Origin: Oscarella lobularis
Lineage: Eukaryota; Porifera; Homoscleromorpha; Homosclerophorida; Oscarellidae
DNA: 64,000 bases
Reading direction: 5' to 3'
Assembly (NCBI RefSeq): GCF_947507565.1
Contig: NC_089185.1
Location: forward strand, 1,550,001 to 1,614,000
Shown here: one piece after another, positions 11,801 through 23,815 of the stretch
Numbering within the stretch: the stretch's first letter is position 1
Layout: every line of letters begins with the position of its first letter
Position numbers and translations under genes: made by a program
Notes under the pieces: model-generated
Told to the model about the DNA's origin: nothing
Databases searched by the model: none
Seen by the model: only the letters and a program-made list of their open reading frames with translations

Positions 11801-12614
11801 ATGAACGACGAACGACTCATCGAGCTTGTCGAAAGCCATCCCTGCCTTTACGACAAATCGAATGCCTTTTATAAGGTATCGACGCGAAAGGAAAATGCTT
11901 GGACGGAGATTTCAGAGGAGCTGAGCATTGGGAGTTAGTATACTTGTTTAATTAGGCAGGTTTTTCTCGCGAGAGTCGTCAATTTTAGTTGAAGCGTGCC
12001 AGAAGAGGTGGAGGGCTTTGCGAGAGCGGTCGCAAAGGAATCGAAGAAGCGAAAAGGGCGAACCGGCGACAAGCGAGACGACGTGAGACCGTGGGCGTAT
12101 TACGAGCGCCTGTTGTTCCTTAGAGACTTCGTTAGTCACAGAGGGTAATGCAGTAGATTAGAAGAAATATGTTATTAATTATTACCTTGTTTTGTAGAAC
12201 GTCAGATAGTTTTTTATTGGAAAGCCAGGCAGAGGAAGCAGAAGAGGACGAGAGGATTGATGACGGCGGAGAAGAAGGACAGGGAGAGAACGAGGACGAC
12301 GTAGTCAAGGATGAAAGAACAAGGGTCGATGAAGGGACTAGGGGGAGAAGGAAGAGGTAGGTAGAGTACGATCTGGTTAATTACAGCCTAGAAAATATAA
12401 CTGGACTGTATGCAGAAGAAAGCAATCAGCCAGCAACGAGGTCGACCTCGAAATTATTCGACAGCTGCAGAAGACAGAGCGGGTCGACGACGAAAACGAT
12501 CTTTTTGGGCAGTCCGTCGGAAGCTCCATCAGAAGGCTCAATCTAAGAAAGAGAGCCCTTGCAAAAATACGTATTCAAGAGGTACTCTATCAGATTGAGT
12601 TTGAGGAAAATTAG
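11801..12614 (+). pseudogene. Harbinger MADF/Myb-SANT-like DNA-binding protein, four exons
   Basis: Harbinger transposons need this partner to carry the transposase to the nucleus and ends. Exon 1 (11801-11933) reads MNDERLIELVESHPCLYDK, a MADF domain start. A 55-nt GTTAGT...TTTTAG intron leads to exon 2 (11989-12144) with CQKRWRALRER and RPWAYYERLLFLRDFVSHR. Exon 3 (12198-12356) is acidic and ends Arg-rich. Exon 4 (12416-12614) has DLFGQSVGSSIRRL and LAKIRIQEVLYQIEF, a BESS-like tail. Splice sites fit the frame. One base is missing near 12033 in exon 2, so this copy is broken unless that is a sequence error. Confidence 0.82.
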
Positions 12615-12697
12615 TTGTTTAATCAATAATAGCTTATTATAGCATATTACATTAATCTCTGTATCTGTATTACATAGTCATTAATGTCATTAGCAGT

Positions 12698-13963
12698 TTA
12701 CGATAATCGTACTTGAGCATCTTGCCAGGCCACTCTCCCAGTTGCTGAGCTAAAATATGTGCTGAAATGATCCCTGTTGGTCAATGCAGACACTGATGGA
12801 CGGTTGCCTCCAAGGCGGATACCGTCAGCTAAATTGCTGGATTCGTCTGCTCTCCAATCGCCCGCAACAAAGTTTCCTCTTTCATCTTCATGATCAATAG
12901 AATTGGGCGGACAATATAGATGATCTTGATGTGATAATTGTCGATCGGATATTATAAGATAGTTATGGAGAGTGCAGGTAGCTTGGGTTATTAATGAGGC
13001 TTTTTCTGGAGACGCTATAATAGTACGTCTGAAGATACGAAATCGAGAAGCCATAATTCCAAATGCATTTTCTACTACTCGTCGAGCTCTTGATAATCTG
13101 TAGTTAAATATCTTCTTAGGCTCTGGCAAATATTTTCCTGGATATGGGCGTAGAATATTTTCACGTAAGGGGAATGCAGCGTCTCCAAGAAATACATAAG
13201 GTAATGGTTGAGGGCAATCTTGAATATGTTCCGGCTGAGGTATAGATAGTTGATTTGATTCGAGGGCTCTTCCGAAAGAGGAATTTCTGAGGACGCCGCC
13301 GTCCGAATGGCTTCCGTAGTCACCGATATTGAGTAGTGTAAAACAATATTTGGCGTCGCAGACGGCCAATAAAACAATACTATGAGTATGCTTATAGTTA
13401 TAATATAGAGAGCCAGCTCCGTTTGGTGCCTGAATAACGACGTGCTTTCCGTCTATACTGCCGATACAATGAGGAAAATTCCAATACTGATTGAATTCTC
13501 TGCTAATTTCTTTCCAGTCAGAATATGTAGTGGGGGTTCTTATGTACAATGGCCTCAGAGTATTCCATATGGCTGTACAGGTATGTTTGATGATATTGCA
13601 TACTGTAGAATGTCCAACTCGATAGCTAAAGGCGATAGTTTGCATAGAGTCTCCGGTAGCTAGATATCTGAGGGTTATGGCCAGTCGCTCCCCAGGAGAT
13701 ACAGAATTGCGAAAAGTGGTTGATTCTTTAGTAATACAGGGTCCAATCAAACTTAGCAAATGATCAAAGCGGGAGGGCGTCATACGAAAATATTTATAAA
13801 AGCTTTCGTGATCAAAGAGCCTCATTTCGTTGATTAGACTATGATATTCTCCTTTCTTTTCCCTATGATGATTAATACGTCTAACCCATATTCTTTTCTT
13901 CTGCTGGCGCTGGCGTCTGCGATGCAGAAAGAGCAGCAAAAGTAGGCGCCGATTCTTTCCCAT
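12698..13963 (-). CDS. PIF/Harbinger DDE transposase, intact
   Basis: One open frame of 421 residues, full family length, ATG at 13963. Near the N-terminus is FDHESFYKYFRMTPSRFDHL, usual before the catalytic part, then an HTH-like segment (AFSYRVGHSTVCNIIK). Catalytic motifs in order: CIGSIDGKHVVIQAP (first Asp), NIGDYGSHSDGGVL, FLGDAAFPLRENILRPYPG, and RRVVENAFGIMASRFRIF with the closing Glu. It cuts and rejoins element ends. It converges on the MADF-like gene, the standard Harbinger arrangement. No stop or frameshift, so it is likely one of the few undamaged TE proteins here. Confidence 0.95.
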   Translation of the reverse strand: MGKNRRLLLLLFLHRRRQRQQKKRIWVRRINHHREKKGEYHSLINEMRLFDHESFYKYFRMTPSRFDHLLSLIGPCITKESTTFRNSVSPGERLAITLRYLATGDSMQTIAFSYRVGHSTVCNIIKHTCTAIWNTLRPLYIRTPTTYSDWKEISREFNQYWNFPHCIGSIDGKHVVIQAPNGAGSLYYNYKHTHSIVLLAVCDAKYCFTLLNIGDYGSHSDGGVLRNSSFGRALESNQLSIPQPEHIQDCPQPLPYVFLGDAAFPLRENILRPYPGKYLPEPKKIFNYRLSRARRVVENAFGIMASRFRIFRRTIIASPEKASLITQATCTLHNYLIISDRQLSHQDHLYCPPNSIDHEDERGNFVAGDWRADESSNLADGIRLGGNRPSVSALTNRDHFSTYFSSATGRVAWQDAQVRLS

Positions 13964-14127
13964 TGTTGATTGTCACGTAGCACAAGTGTGAATGGTCTTA
14001 CGTTACGTTACGTTACGTTACGTTAACTATTTGTGACGTCACACTACGTTACGTTACGTTACGTTACGTCGCCAGTGTGAATGGGCCTTGAGCAGCACAG
14101 GGCAACTCACAGGTAAGATATATCAAT

Positions 14128-14345
14128 CGTTAATATACACGCCGTCATGTTCCGATTGAGATTAATATAAACGCCGTCATGTGCCGTCCGTGGTTAATAT
14201 AAACGCCGTCACGTTTCGTCTCAGATTGATATAAACGCCGTCACGTGCCGTCAAAGGTTAATATAAACGCCGTCACGTGCCGATTGAGATTAATATAAAT
14301 GACGTCACGTTTCGTCTCAGATAAATGCCGTTTCTGGTTAATACA
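14128..14345. repeat. 32-bp minisatellite, right block
   Basis: At least six units of TTAATATAAACGCCGTCACG plus a 12-base tail at 32-bp spacing, the same family as 1441-2155. It starts right after the DIRS right end, so the two blocks flank the retroelement. Confidence 0.85.
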
Positions 14346-14618
14346 GGCTTGATGACTTACCTTCTCTCGCTTTCTACGGGTGTGGCGGTCGGGCAAGTGC
14401 GCGGGGTTGGACCACACCCGCCTCTCCGCCGAGACACCAAACAGTCCCGGCTGAGCCACGGATGTCGATCCATTCCCCAACCGGCCCGGCTTACCCTAAC
14501 CGGGCTGGTCTCCCAGCCGGGACGTCCCGCGCCGCGTAATTACATTACTCCGCTCTCAAAACATACCGAGCGTGCCTTGTCCTTACTTAGGTAGTTGAGA
14601 AGGTGTTGGTTTATGTTT

Positions 14619-14807
14619 TTATTTATTAATAAATTTTTGACTTACAAGAATCCAAGCTAATAAAGCAGCTATAAAAGCCATGTTGGTAAACAGAGTCGGA
14701 GATATTAGATTAGTTTTGGGTCTGTTTGCTATATTTAAAGAATTCGGAAGCTTAGAATTTTCAACAGTATTTAGTACGGTGAATGAAGTATCTCAACCTA
14801 ATAGCAT
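14619..14807 (-). pseudogene. Mitochondrial reading frame, 62 codons, unassigned
   Basis: Read with TGA as Trp it starts [19 protein letters not shown] and ends [18 protein letters not shown] before TAA, with a hydrophobic C-terminal helix. The single TGA codon and the position directly after the tRNA support a mitochondrial origin. I could not match it to a named mitochondrial gene; it may be the end of a longer one. Confidence 0.5.
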
Positions 14808-14850
14808 AGCTTTAAAATAAATCTGCTCAACTAGGTTATTTTATCTTAAA

Positions 14851-14934
14851 GGAAAGAATGGGATTTGAACCCATGAGCCCACAAAAGGGCTGTTGTTTTC
14901 AAGACAACCGCATTAACCACTCTGCCATCTTTCC
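14851..14934 (-). tRNA. trnS(uga): Mitochondrial-type tRNA-Ser(UGA), numt copy
   Basis: 84 nt. The acceptor arms GGAAAGA and TCTTTCC pair fully; the anticodon stem GTTGT/ACAAC encloses CTTGAAA with anticodon TGA; a long variable arm AGCCC-TTTTGT-GGGCT marks a class II serine tRNA; the T arm is ATGGG-TTCAAAT-CCCAT. Being in a numt it is probably not expressed, though the fold is undamaged. Confidence 0.9.
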
Positions 14935-14941
14935 TCCCAAT

Positions 14942-16740
<1,799 letters not shown>

Positions 16741-16749
16741 ACAGCAGAG

Positions 16750-17285
16750 ACGAGGGACCGAGACATGTGATTCTGCGCAGTAGACGCACGTGACGTAAAA
16801 CCCCACTTGTCGCGTTTGTGTGTTAGGGGTGGAAGCTCGCAAATCGAAAAAAAATTCCAAAAAATCTAGAGAACCTTTTACAAATTTTCTAGAACGTTTT
16901 TGAGTAACATCTACCTACATACAAAGGTTTCTCAGCATATTACTTGAAAATGAGACTGTTCTTCTTTGTCTATAGCCTCTTTCAACTCCTGAAATTCAAC
17001 CGAAACCTTGTATATGTAGGTAAATGATACCCTAGAATGTGCCAGAAATATTTTCGAGCGCTTTCTGGTTATCCTTGAAACAATAATAGTCGTCGCTTTG
17101 AAACGGCGACGGTAATTGCAAACACGAACCCCTGAAAATTAAAACCGGGTTTCTAACACCTAATATTGGGATTTTTTTCATCATATGCGAGCTTCCACAC
17201 TTGCTTCTGTACAGAAAACGAGACAAGTGGGATTCTACGTCACGTTCGTCTACTGCGCAGAATCACATGTCTCGGTCCCTAGCGT
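16750..17285. mobile_element. Non-autonomous TIR element with 9-bp target duplication (MULE-like)
   Basis: Long inverted arms: about 16750-16855 and 17170-17285 are reverse complements with scattered differences, both containing GGGACCGAGACATGTGATTC outermost and GGAAGCTCGCA innermost. ACAGCAGAG at 16741-16749 and again at 17286-17294 is a perfect 9-bp direct repeat directly outside the arms. Long TIRs with 9-bp duplications are characteristic of Mutator-like elements. The ~315-bp centre holds no transposase, so movement depended on another copy. The superfamily is inferred from structure only. Confidence 0.85.
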
Positions 17286-17294
17286 ACAGCAGAG

Positions 17295-19056
17295 TAGATT
17301 CCTACGCGATTCTTACTCAGCAGCGCAGACGCTGCTTTAATAGCCAATCTATATAGGGTCGTCGTTTTTCTCTAGACTTCTATACGTCGTACGAACGCTA
17401 AACCCAAGCCCTTAGCCAAACCCTAATTAGGGTTGCAAAGTGCACTAAAATCCTGTCTTTTAGATCGTCGGCGCTTTCAAAAATATCCACTCATCATCTC
17501 GGTTGCAGAAGTCTTCGACACAGCGAAGCTCTTTTGTCAGATAAGTCAATTTTCACCCAAAAATAAGAACTTGATACTTTTAACTGTCATTTTATATGAA
17601 AAAAATTCATAACTGAAATGCTTGAGAAGAGAGAAAAATTCATAAATAGACTACCCATTCTAAAGTATAACTCAGCACAACTAAAAGAATTCAGCTCAAC
17701 CTAATAATTGTTTTCTTGCAGGCGCAGGCAGTGCCACTTAAAGCTTTTGCAACTTTTCTGTGTAAGGTAAGCAAAAACGTCGGAGCCACTGCGTAATGTG
17801 TTTTCTAATTTTTTATTCGACAACAAAAGAAAAGATTTGACGAACAAAAGGGCACCAGTGAGGTGAGGGACGAATCTCTGAAGACTTTTATCAGGCATTG
17901 CTGTCTATTCGCCAGTCATGAACGGCGAGTCTCTTCCTTAGTACATATCGTAAAAAATTCTCATAGGAAATTATCAGGATAGTACTTCTGTTGACGAGAT
18001 GGGATGTCATATTTGCTATAAGTCAGGTAAGCCAAACGGCCAGCGTTTACTTTTTATTTTTTAACATTATAGTGAAAAGGTTTGAAGAAGAGCAGGCAGG
18101 AATGGTCAAAAAGACAATTCATGGCAGCTGGCTGGAGGACAGGCACATGAGACATATGGTTTTAAACGTAACTACCTCAATAATTGTCATTAGGTTCTGG
18201 GGTCCTGAAGAAGACCTCCTTCGCAAGACTTTATGATGAAACTTCTCTTCGGGGGTCCTGAACAAGACCTCGTAATGACGAGCAGTTTTCTCGGCGTGAC
18301 CCTGTTATAAAACTTCCGCGCATGAAACCAGAAATACCAGGTAGAATTTTCATATTACGTACCATTATTGTTATTTAAAAACGTCTCTCCTCTTAAAGCT
18401 ACAGCAGCATAATCGTTTTGTTGCCCTCCCACTTGACCCATTACTTCATTAATTTTCTCATTCTGAAAATTGACAGACATGTAAACTAAATGTGAATAAA
18501 AAGACGGAGTTTTCCTATTTAATGCGCCATTCTAAGCGAGAGTCTACCTTCGAGTTATCCATCCACATCCGAAAACGCGAAACTAGTAGCCAATGAAATG
18601 GTACGACCAGTATAATTCGTGTTGGCAAATATTTTTAGACGAAACGCTTTCTCTAAATTAGGGACGTCAATTGTCTCCCAAAGAAGTACTTATGTAGGCG
18701 TCACCTGCTCTGTCGCTGTTATGTGGCCGACAAAAGAGCATTCCGCAGCCGGAGGCTTCGCCGGAGGCCCCCCTCTAAGATGCTCAAGTGCGCTATAGAC
18801 GTTATCGCCAAATTGCCGATAGCCTCGCAGCGACGGAATCGGCCAAAGAGTGCATATCGAACAAAGTTTGAGCCGTACACAAGCGGCGTTTATTATTGAA
18901 CTCAACTCTACTCTACTCATGCAACTCAAGGCAACTCTACTCAACTCAACGCTTAGTCTCTACTGTAGTCAGATCGCGGAAGGCGATCGCGTCAAGCCTC
19001 GGATCGCGGAAGGCGATCGAGGCTCTCCTGAGCGTCGGCCTTCACTTCCTTGGCCT
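17295..19056. other. No gene recognised
   Basis: Only short frames without familiar motifs. A CTCAACTCTA-type low-complexity run lies at 18898-18960. A near-duplicate GGTCCTGAAGAAGACCTC / GGTCCTGAACAAGACCTC pair occurs near 18202 and 18253. The block CGCGGAAGGCGATCG occurs near 18975 and 19004, next to the RING pseudogene. Confidence 0.45.
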
Positions 19057-19583
19057 TCACGATTTCGTTGAGGCACGGAAAGATCGTGAAGTAGTTGCAG
19101 TCGCGGTCCCCGTGGGTTCGGCGACGAAGACCGAATTGGCCCTCTTTCGGCAGAGATGGCACCTTGCGTCCAAGTCATCAAGGAGCGCTCGACGCATCGC
19201 TTGCATCCTGCAACCTGCCCGCAGCAGGAGCTCATCACGATGCCCGTTTCTAACTTCGTCAAGCACATCGGGCATTTGAATAAGTCCAAGATCTCCTTGG
19301 CTCGTGAAACAATCTGTCGAACGAGTCCTTGTTCTTCTTCTCTGCGATCGGTAGCCATGTCGAGGAGTTTGTCCACTTTCTGATGAAGAAGTAAGTCGGT
19401 TACGCCCTGAGCTGCGGCGGTCCATGCACGTCTTGCGCTCTGTGGTGTCACAGGCGGGGTGACATATCCAGCTGCCTGAGTGGCTTGAGTAGCCTGAGCT
19501 GACGCTACTTTGTAGGCGTATTCCAGCTCGTCTTTTAGAACGGTTAAAACGATGTTTAGTTTGGAGCTCTCCTCCAAATTCAT
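19057..19583 (-). pseudogene. RING-finger-type protein, TE-associated, copy 1
   Basis: ATG at 19583 opens MNLEESSKLNIVLTVLKDEL, then an Ala/Gln/Thr-rich part and a helical segment leading to a zinc-finger core: FKCPMCLTKLETGIV, SSCCGQVAGCKRCVERSLM and, in the next frame, DARCHLCRKRANSVFV. The spacing Cx2C ... CC ... Cx2C ... Cx2C fits a RING/U-box fold, usually a ubiquitin ligase. A one-base shift near 19165 separates the last Cys pair. A related core lies at 60.5-61.4 kb, so this is a repeat family and not a unique host gene. The satellite at 19584 onward begins at its start codon. Confidence 0.68.
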
Positions 19584-21160
19584 TTTGAAAACGTAATTAA
19601 CTTTCTATCAGTAACTGTCTAGGAGAAAATCGGCGCTTCATGGACCTATGAAATTTCGACCAGTTCGAGAATAATTCTGTCTACCTCCTCAACGATAAGT
19701 TGGATTTAATCAAAACGTTATGTTAAGTTTGGGGGCTCTTCCCCCTCATTTTGAAATAGCAATTAAGATTGTATCATAACTGTCTAGGAGAAAATCGGCG
19801 CTTCATGGACCCATGTGATTTAGAGTAGAAAATTCCTGACAAGTTAGAGTTGATATTATCCCTGTCTACCTCCTAAACGACGAGTTGGATTTAATTGAAA
19901 CATTTTGTTTAGATTGGGGCGCCCCTCCCCCTCATTTGAAAACGTAGCTAAAATTTGTATCAGTAACTGTCTAGGAGAAATCGGCGCTTCATGGACCTAT
20001 ATGACGTCTAGTAGACCAAATTTCGACCATTTCGAGTTGACAATATCCCTGTCTACCTCTAAACGACTTGTTGGATTTAATTGAAACTTTATCTTAAGTT
20101 TGGGGCACCTCTTTCCCTCATTTTGAAAGCGTAAATAAGTTTGTATCAGAGACTATCTAGGAGAAAATTGGCGCTTTATGGACCTATGTGATGTCCAGCA
20201 GACCAAATTCCTGACAAGTTCGAGTTGAGAATTTCCCTGTCTACCTCCTAAACGATTAGTTGGATTTAATTGAAACTTTATGTTAGGTTTGGGGTGCCCT
20301 CCACCTCATTGTGAAAAGTAATTAGGTTTGTATCAGTAGCTGTCTAGGAGAAAATCGGCCCTACATGGTCCTATGTGATGTCCTAGGATTAGACCAAGTG
20401 ATGTCCAGCAGACCAAATTCCTGACAAGTTGAGAATATCCCTGTCTACCTCCTAAACGACTCGTTGGATTATTGTGAAACTTACTGGTTTAGATTGGGAC
20501 GCCCCTCCCCCTCATTTTAAAAACATAATTAAGTTTTTATCAGTAATTGTCTAGGAGAAAATGGGCGCTTCATGGACATATGTTATGTCTAATAGACCAA
20601 ATTTCGACCATTTCGAGTTGTGAATATCCCTGTCTACCTCTAAACGACTTGTTGGATTTAATTAAAAATTTATGTTAAGATTGGGGCACCTCTTTTCCTC
20701 ATTTTGAATTTTGAAAGCGTAAATAAGTTAGTATCAGAAACTATCTAGGAGAAAATTGGCGCTTCATGGACCTATGTGATGTCCAGTAGACGAAATTCCT
20801 GACAAGTTCGAGTACAGAATATCCCTGTCTACCTCCTCAATGAGTCGTTTTAATTGAAACTTTATGTTAAGTTTGGGCCTTCCCCTCACTTAGAAAAAGC
20901 GATTAAGATTGTATTAGTAACTGTCTAGGAGAAAATCGGCAACCTATGTGATGTCCCGTAGACAAAATTCCTGACAAGTTCAAGTTAAGAATATCCCTGT
21001 CTATCTCCTAAAAGACTCGTTGGATTTGATTAAAACTTTATGTTTAGATTCGGGCTCCCCTCCCCCTCATTTTGAAAGCGTAAGTAAGTTTGTATCAGTA
21101 ACTGTCTAGGAGAAAATCGGCGCTTCATGGACCTATGTGATGTCCAGTAGACCAAACTCT
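19584..21160. repeat. ~185-bp satellite, about nine monomers
   Basis: The phrase CTGTCTAGGAGAAAATCGGC recurs near 19615, 19780, 19966, 20147, 20338, 20546, 20739, 20917 and 21100, spacings 165-208 bp. Each monomer also has CTCATTTTGAAA and GTTGGATTTAATTGAAACTT. The array lies directly upstream (minus-strand sense) of the RING pseudogene, and the pseudogene's start region aligns with the monomer. Related monomers resume at 23040. Confidence 0.93.
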
Positions 21161-21830
21161 TCACTTTTTCTGCTTTTCTTTGAAGAGTATCGAATGAAGG
21201 AAGCATGAGAGCCAAAAGTAGAACAAAAATACAAGGACACTGTCGTTTTACGTCGTCCTTGAAATCGTCAAAGGAAAAACGTCTGACGAACTCGCTCTTC
21301 TCCCAGTCCGCCTCGTCTTCCGTCGTAACATTATCTAGTTCAATTACCAGGCACGCTGCAACAGACATTCAGTCAATGTCTTCTAGAGAAATAAGTACAA
21401 TTTTTTCGCGCTAAAAATTATATAACCAAACCGTGGTTCTTATGACTTCTCTCATCAGTTTTATCACGAGGAAAATGAGCAAATGAGTGCCCTTGCTCTC
21501 CGGTTTTTGCTGTCATCCTTTCCTTCGGTGGTGTAACACCTACGATCATTGCGTCGAACGCGTTTTCTGCTTGGAAACGCTTCCCGGTCGGTAATGTCGA
21601 TGCAGCTGCCCACACCGCAATGCTCTCGAAGTTGCTGAGCGACTTCTGAGGCAGGGACGGCATCTAACAATAAAACGCTCTAACCAGACAGCGCGTTCGG
21701 CTCGGTAGTCACGGTCAAGCAGGACACGCTTCGCCATCTTGTTAAGATAATTTAGCAGCAATAGAAGGTACAACTAAAATTCTATTGACAACTATGGGGA
21801 CGTGGATAACTAGTCAATGACGCAGACTGA
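21161..21830 (-). other. Unassigned coding-like remnants between satellite blocks
   Basis: Minus-strand frames 21368-21160 (MSVAACLVIELDNVTTEDEA) and 21773-21418 (MAKRVLLDRDYRAERAVW and, in another frame, ALDAVPASEVAQQLREH) read like protein but match no family I know. They may be exons of one broken gene: three frames alternate without a stop-free join. Confidence 0.35.
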
Positions 21831-21833
21831 TGG

Positions 21834-21898
21834 TACCAGGCCCTTCTCCTCCCCGGGGTATCCGGAATCAGAGGAGAAGGGCCTGGGACCGAGGCTAG
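21834..21898 (+). repeat. Short hairpin repeat, copy 1 of 3
   Basis: TACCAGGCCCTTCTCC at the left pairs with GGAGAAGGGCCTGG at the right around a loop containing TATCCGGA, followed by CGAGGCTA. Copies 2 and 3 are at 28238-28305 and 60009-60076. Both stem and the tail are conserved. Confidence 0.9.
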
Positions 21899-22039
21899 TA
21901 TCGTGCAATAACGTTTGAGCCATTCGCCAAAACCTCAGAGCCTATGACGTAATCTAAATGTGAGGTTTTTGGAAAGGCAAGCTATGTAGGCTAAATAAGA
22001 GAGATCAGGGCCTCATCTTTGACTCTTTGGGTCTGTGTA

Positions 22040-22985
22040 TCTGTGAACACACAGGGATATATGTAGATGTACAGGATCACAGGGGCATCTGTGATCTTTG
22101 GGGTACTTGTGTTATCACAGGGTAACTGTGATAACTGTGATCACCGGGTAACTGTAATCACAGGGCATCTGTGATCACAGGGTATCGGTGATCACTGTGA
22201 TCACAGGTGTATAACTGGATCACAGGGTTTCTGTGATCACATGGTAACTGTGATTACAGGGGTATCTGTGAACACAGGGTAACTGCGATCACAGGGGTAT
22301 CTGTGATCACAGATCACAGGGTAACTCACAGGGGTGTATCTGTGATCACAGGATAACTTTAAATATCTGTGATCACAGAAAATCTGTCATCACAAGGTAA
22401 TCTGTGATCACAAGGGCATCTGTGGTCAAAAGGGTACCTGTGATGACAGGGAAAATGTTATCACAGGGAAATTGTGATCACAAGGAAAATGTGATCACAG
22501 GAAAATCGTAATCACACGGAAATTGTGATCTCACGGAAATTGTGATTACAGTGTAACTTCGATCACAGGGTAACTATAATACCAGGGTATCTGTGATCAC
22601 AGGGTAACTGTGATTACAAGGTAATTTACAAGGTAACTGTAATTGCGGGGTATCTGTGATCACAGATCACAGAGAATCTGTGATCACAGGGAATACAGCT
22701 GTGATCACAGGAAAATTGTGACCACGCGGAAATTGTGATCACAGGGAAATTGCGATCACAGGGAAATTGTGATCACAGGGAAATTGTGATCACACAGAAA
22801 CTGTGATCACAGGGAAATTGTGATCACAGAGAAACCGTGAGAGAAATTGTGATCGCAGGGAAATTGTGATCACAGGGTATCTGTGAACACAGGGGTAACT
22901 GTAATCACAGGATATCTGTGATCTCAGGGAATCTGTGATGAGAGGGCATCTGTGGTTACAGGAGTAGGTATCTGTTATAGATTAT
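22040..22985. repeat. 17-19-bp palindromic minisatellite (TGTGATCACA)
   Basis: Dozens of units of the form TGTGATCACAGGGAAAT or TGTGATCACAGGGTAAC. Every unit contains the self-complementary decamer TGTGATCACA, so the array can form cruciforms at many points. No coding frame is supported. Confidence 0.95.
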
Positions 22986-23039
22986 ATGGAACCACCAATA
23001 CGCACACTACACTGCGGTTGCTATTTCCCCGTGCGAAGC

Positions 23040-23815
23040 ACGGGCACCTAAACTAGTCAGTAACTGTTTAGAAAAAAATTGGCGCTTCATGGATGGACCC
23101 ATGTGATTTACAGTAAACCAAAATCCTGACAAGCTGGAGTTGAGAATTTTTCTGTCTACCTCCCAAACGACTCTTTGGATATAATTTAAACTTAATGTCA
23201 AGTTTGGGGCGCCACTCCCCCTCATTTTGAAAACGTAATTGAGTTTGTATCAGTAACTGTCTAGGAAAAAAAATCGAAGCTTCATGGACCTATGTGATAT
23301 CCAGTAGACCAAATTTCGACCAACTAGTTCTAGTTTAGAATGACTCTGTCTACCTCCTCAACAATTCGTTGGATTTAATCGAAACTTTATGTTTAGCTTG
23401 GAGTTCCCCTCCTCCTCATTTTCAAAACGTAAATTAAGTTTGTATCAGTAACTGTCTAGAAGAAAATCGAAGCTTCATGGACCTATGTGATATCCAGTAG
23501 ACCAAATTTCGACCAACTAGTTCTAGTTTAGAATGACTCTCTCTACCTCCTCAACAATTCGTTGGATTTAATCGAAACTTTATGTTTAGCTTGGAGTTCC
23601 CCTCCTCCTCATTTTCAAAACGTAAATTAAGTTTGTATCAGTAACTGTCTAGAAGAAAATCGGCGCTTCATGGACCTATGTGATGTCAAGTAAACCAAAT
23701 CCTGACAAGTTCGAGTTGAGAATATCCCTGTCTATCTCCTAAAAGACTCGTTGGATTTATTGAAACTTGAAACTTTATGTTTAGATTGGGGCTCCCCTCA
23801 TTTTGAAAGCGTACA
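23040..23815. repeat. ~185-bp satellite, second block
   Basis: About four monomers of the 19.6-21.2 kb family, recognised by AACTGTCTAG near 23453 and 23646, GGCGCTTCATGGA and CTCATTTT. The monomers around 23260 and 23460 share a long nearly identical stretch (TTCGACCAACTAGTTCTAG), a recent local duplication. Confidence 0.9.

Larger units (their letters stand above)
11605..14088. mobile_element. PIF/Harbinger transposon, complete with TIRs and target duplication
   Basis: The ends AGGCCCATTCACACTGGCGA (left) and its reverse complement (right, ending 14088) are perfect. TGA at 11602-11604 and 14089-14091 is a 3-bp target duplication; copy B of the DIRS element shows the empty site with a single TGA (CCCTGAGCAGC, near 45280). 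Three-base duplications are typical of this superfamily. Both subterminal regions hold runs of GTAAC/CGTTA pentamers. Two convergent genes: a MADF/Myb-like protein (plus) and the DDE transposase (minus). Length 2484 bp. Confidence 0.96.
2161..14127 (+). mobile_element. DIRS-like retrotransposon, copy A, broken by two later insertions
   Basis: Order on the plus strand: Gag-like zinc-knuckle protein, reverse transcriptase, RNase H, tyrosine recombinase. A tyrosine recombinase in place of a DDE integrase is the hallmark of the DIRS order. The right end (ending AGGTAAGATATATCAAT) is shared with copy B at 45317, which fixes the boundary at 14127. The left end near 2161 (TTGATATCTACC) is an approximate inverted match to that right end, so it is inferred. 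A P-like element (5997-10594) and a Harbinger element (11605-14088) interrupt it. All three coding regions carry frameshifts or stops, so the copy is dead. No methyltransferase domain, found in some DIRS elements, was seen. Confidence 0.88.

Noticed and set aside
12169-12360. A stand-alone acidic 63-codon gene
   Set aside because: It is exon 3 of the Harbinger MADF-like gene with intron bases at its 5' end.
14851-14934. A functional nuclear tRNA-Ser gene
   Set aside because: It sits between mitochondrial nad5 and another TGA-Trp frame, so it is part of a mitochondrial insert.
22040-22985. CRISPR-like array
   Set aside because: Units are 17-19 bp without unique spacers, the repeat itself is continuous and palindromic, and the DNA is eukaryotic.
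22040-22985. CRP-type operator sites (TGTGA...TCACA)
   Set aside because: The resemblance comes from the tandem palindrome; there is no bacterial context.
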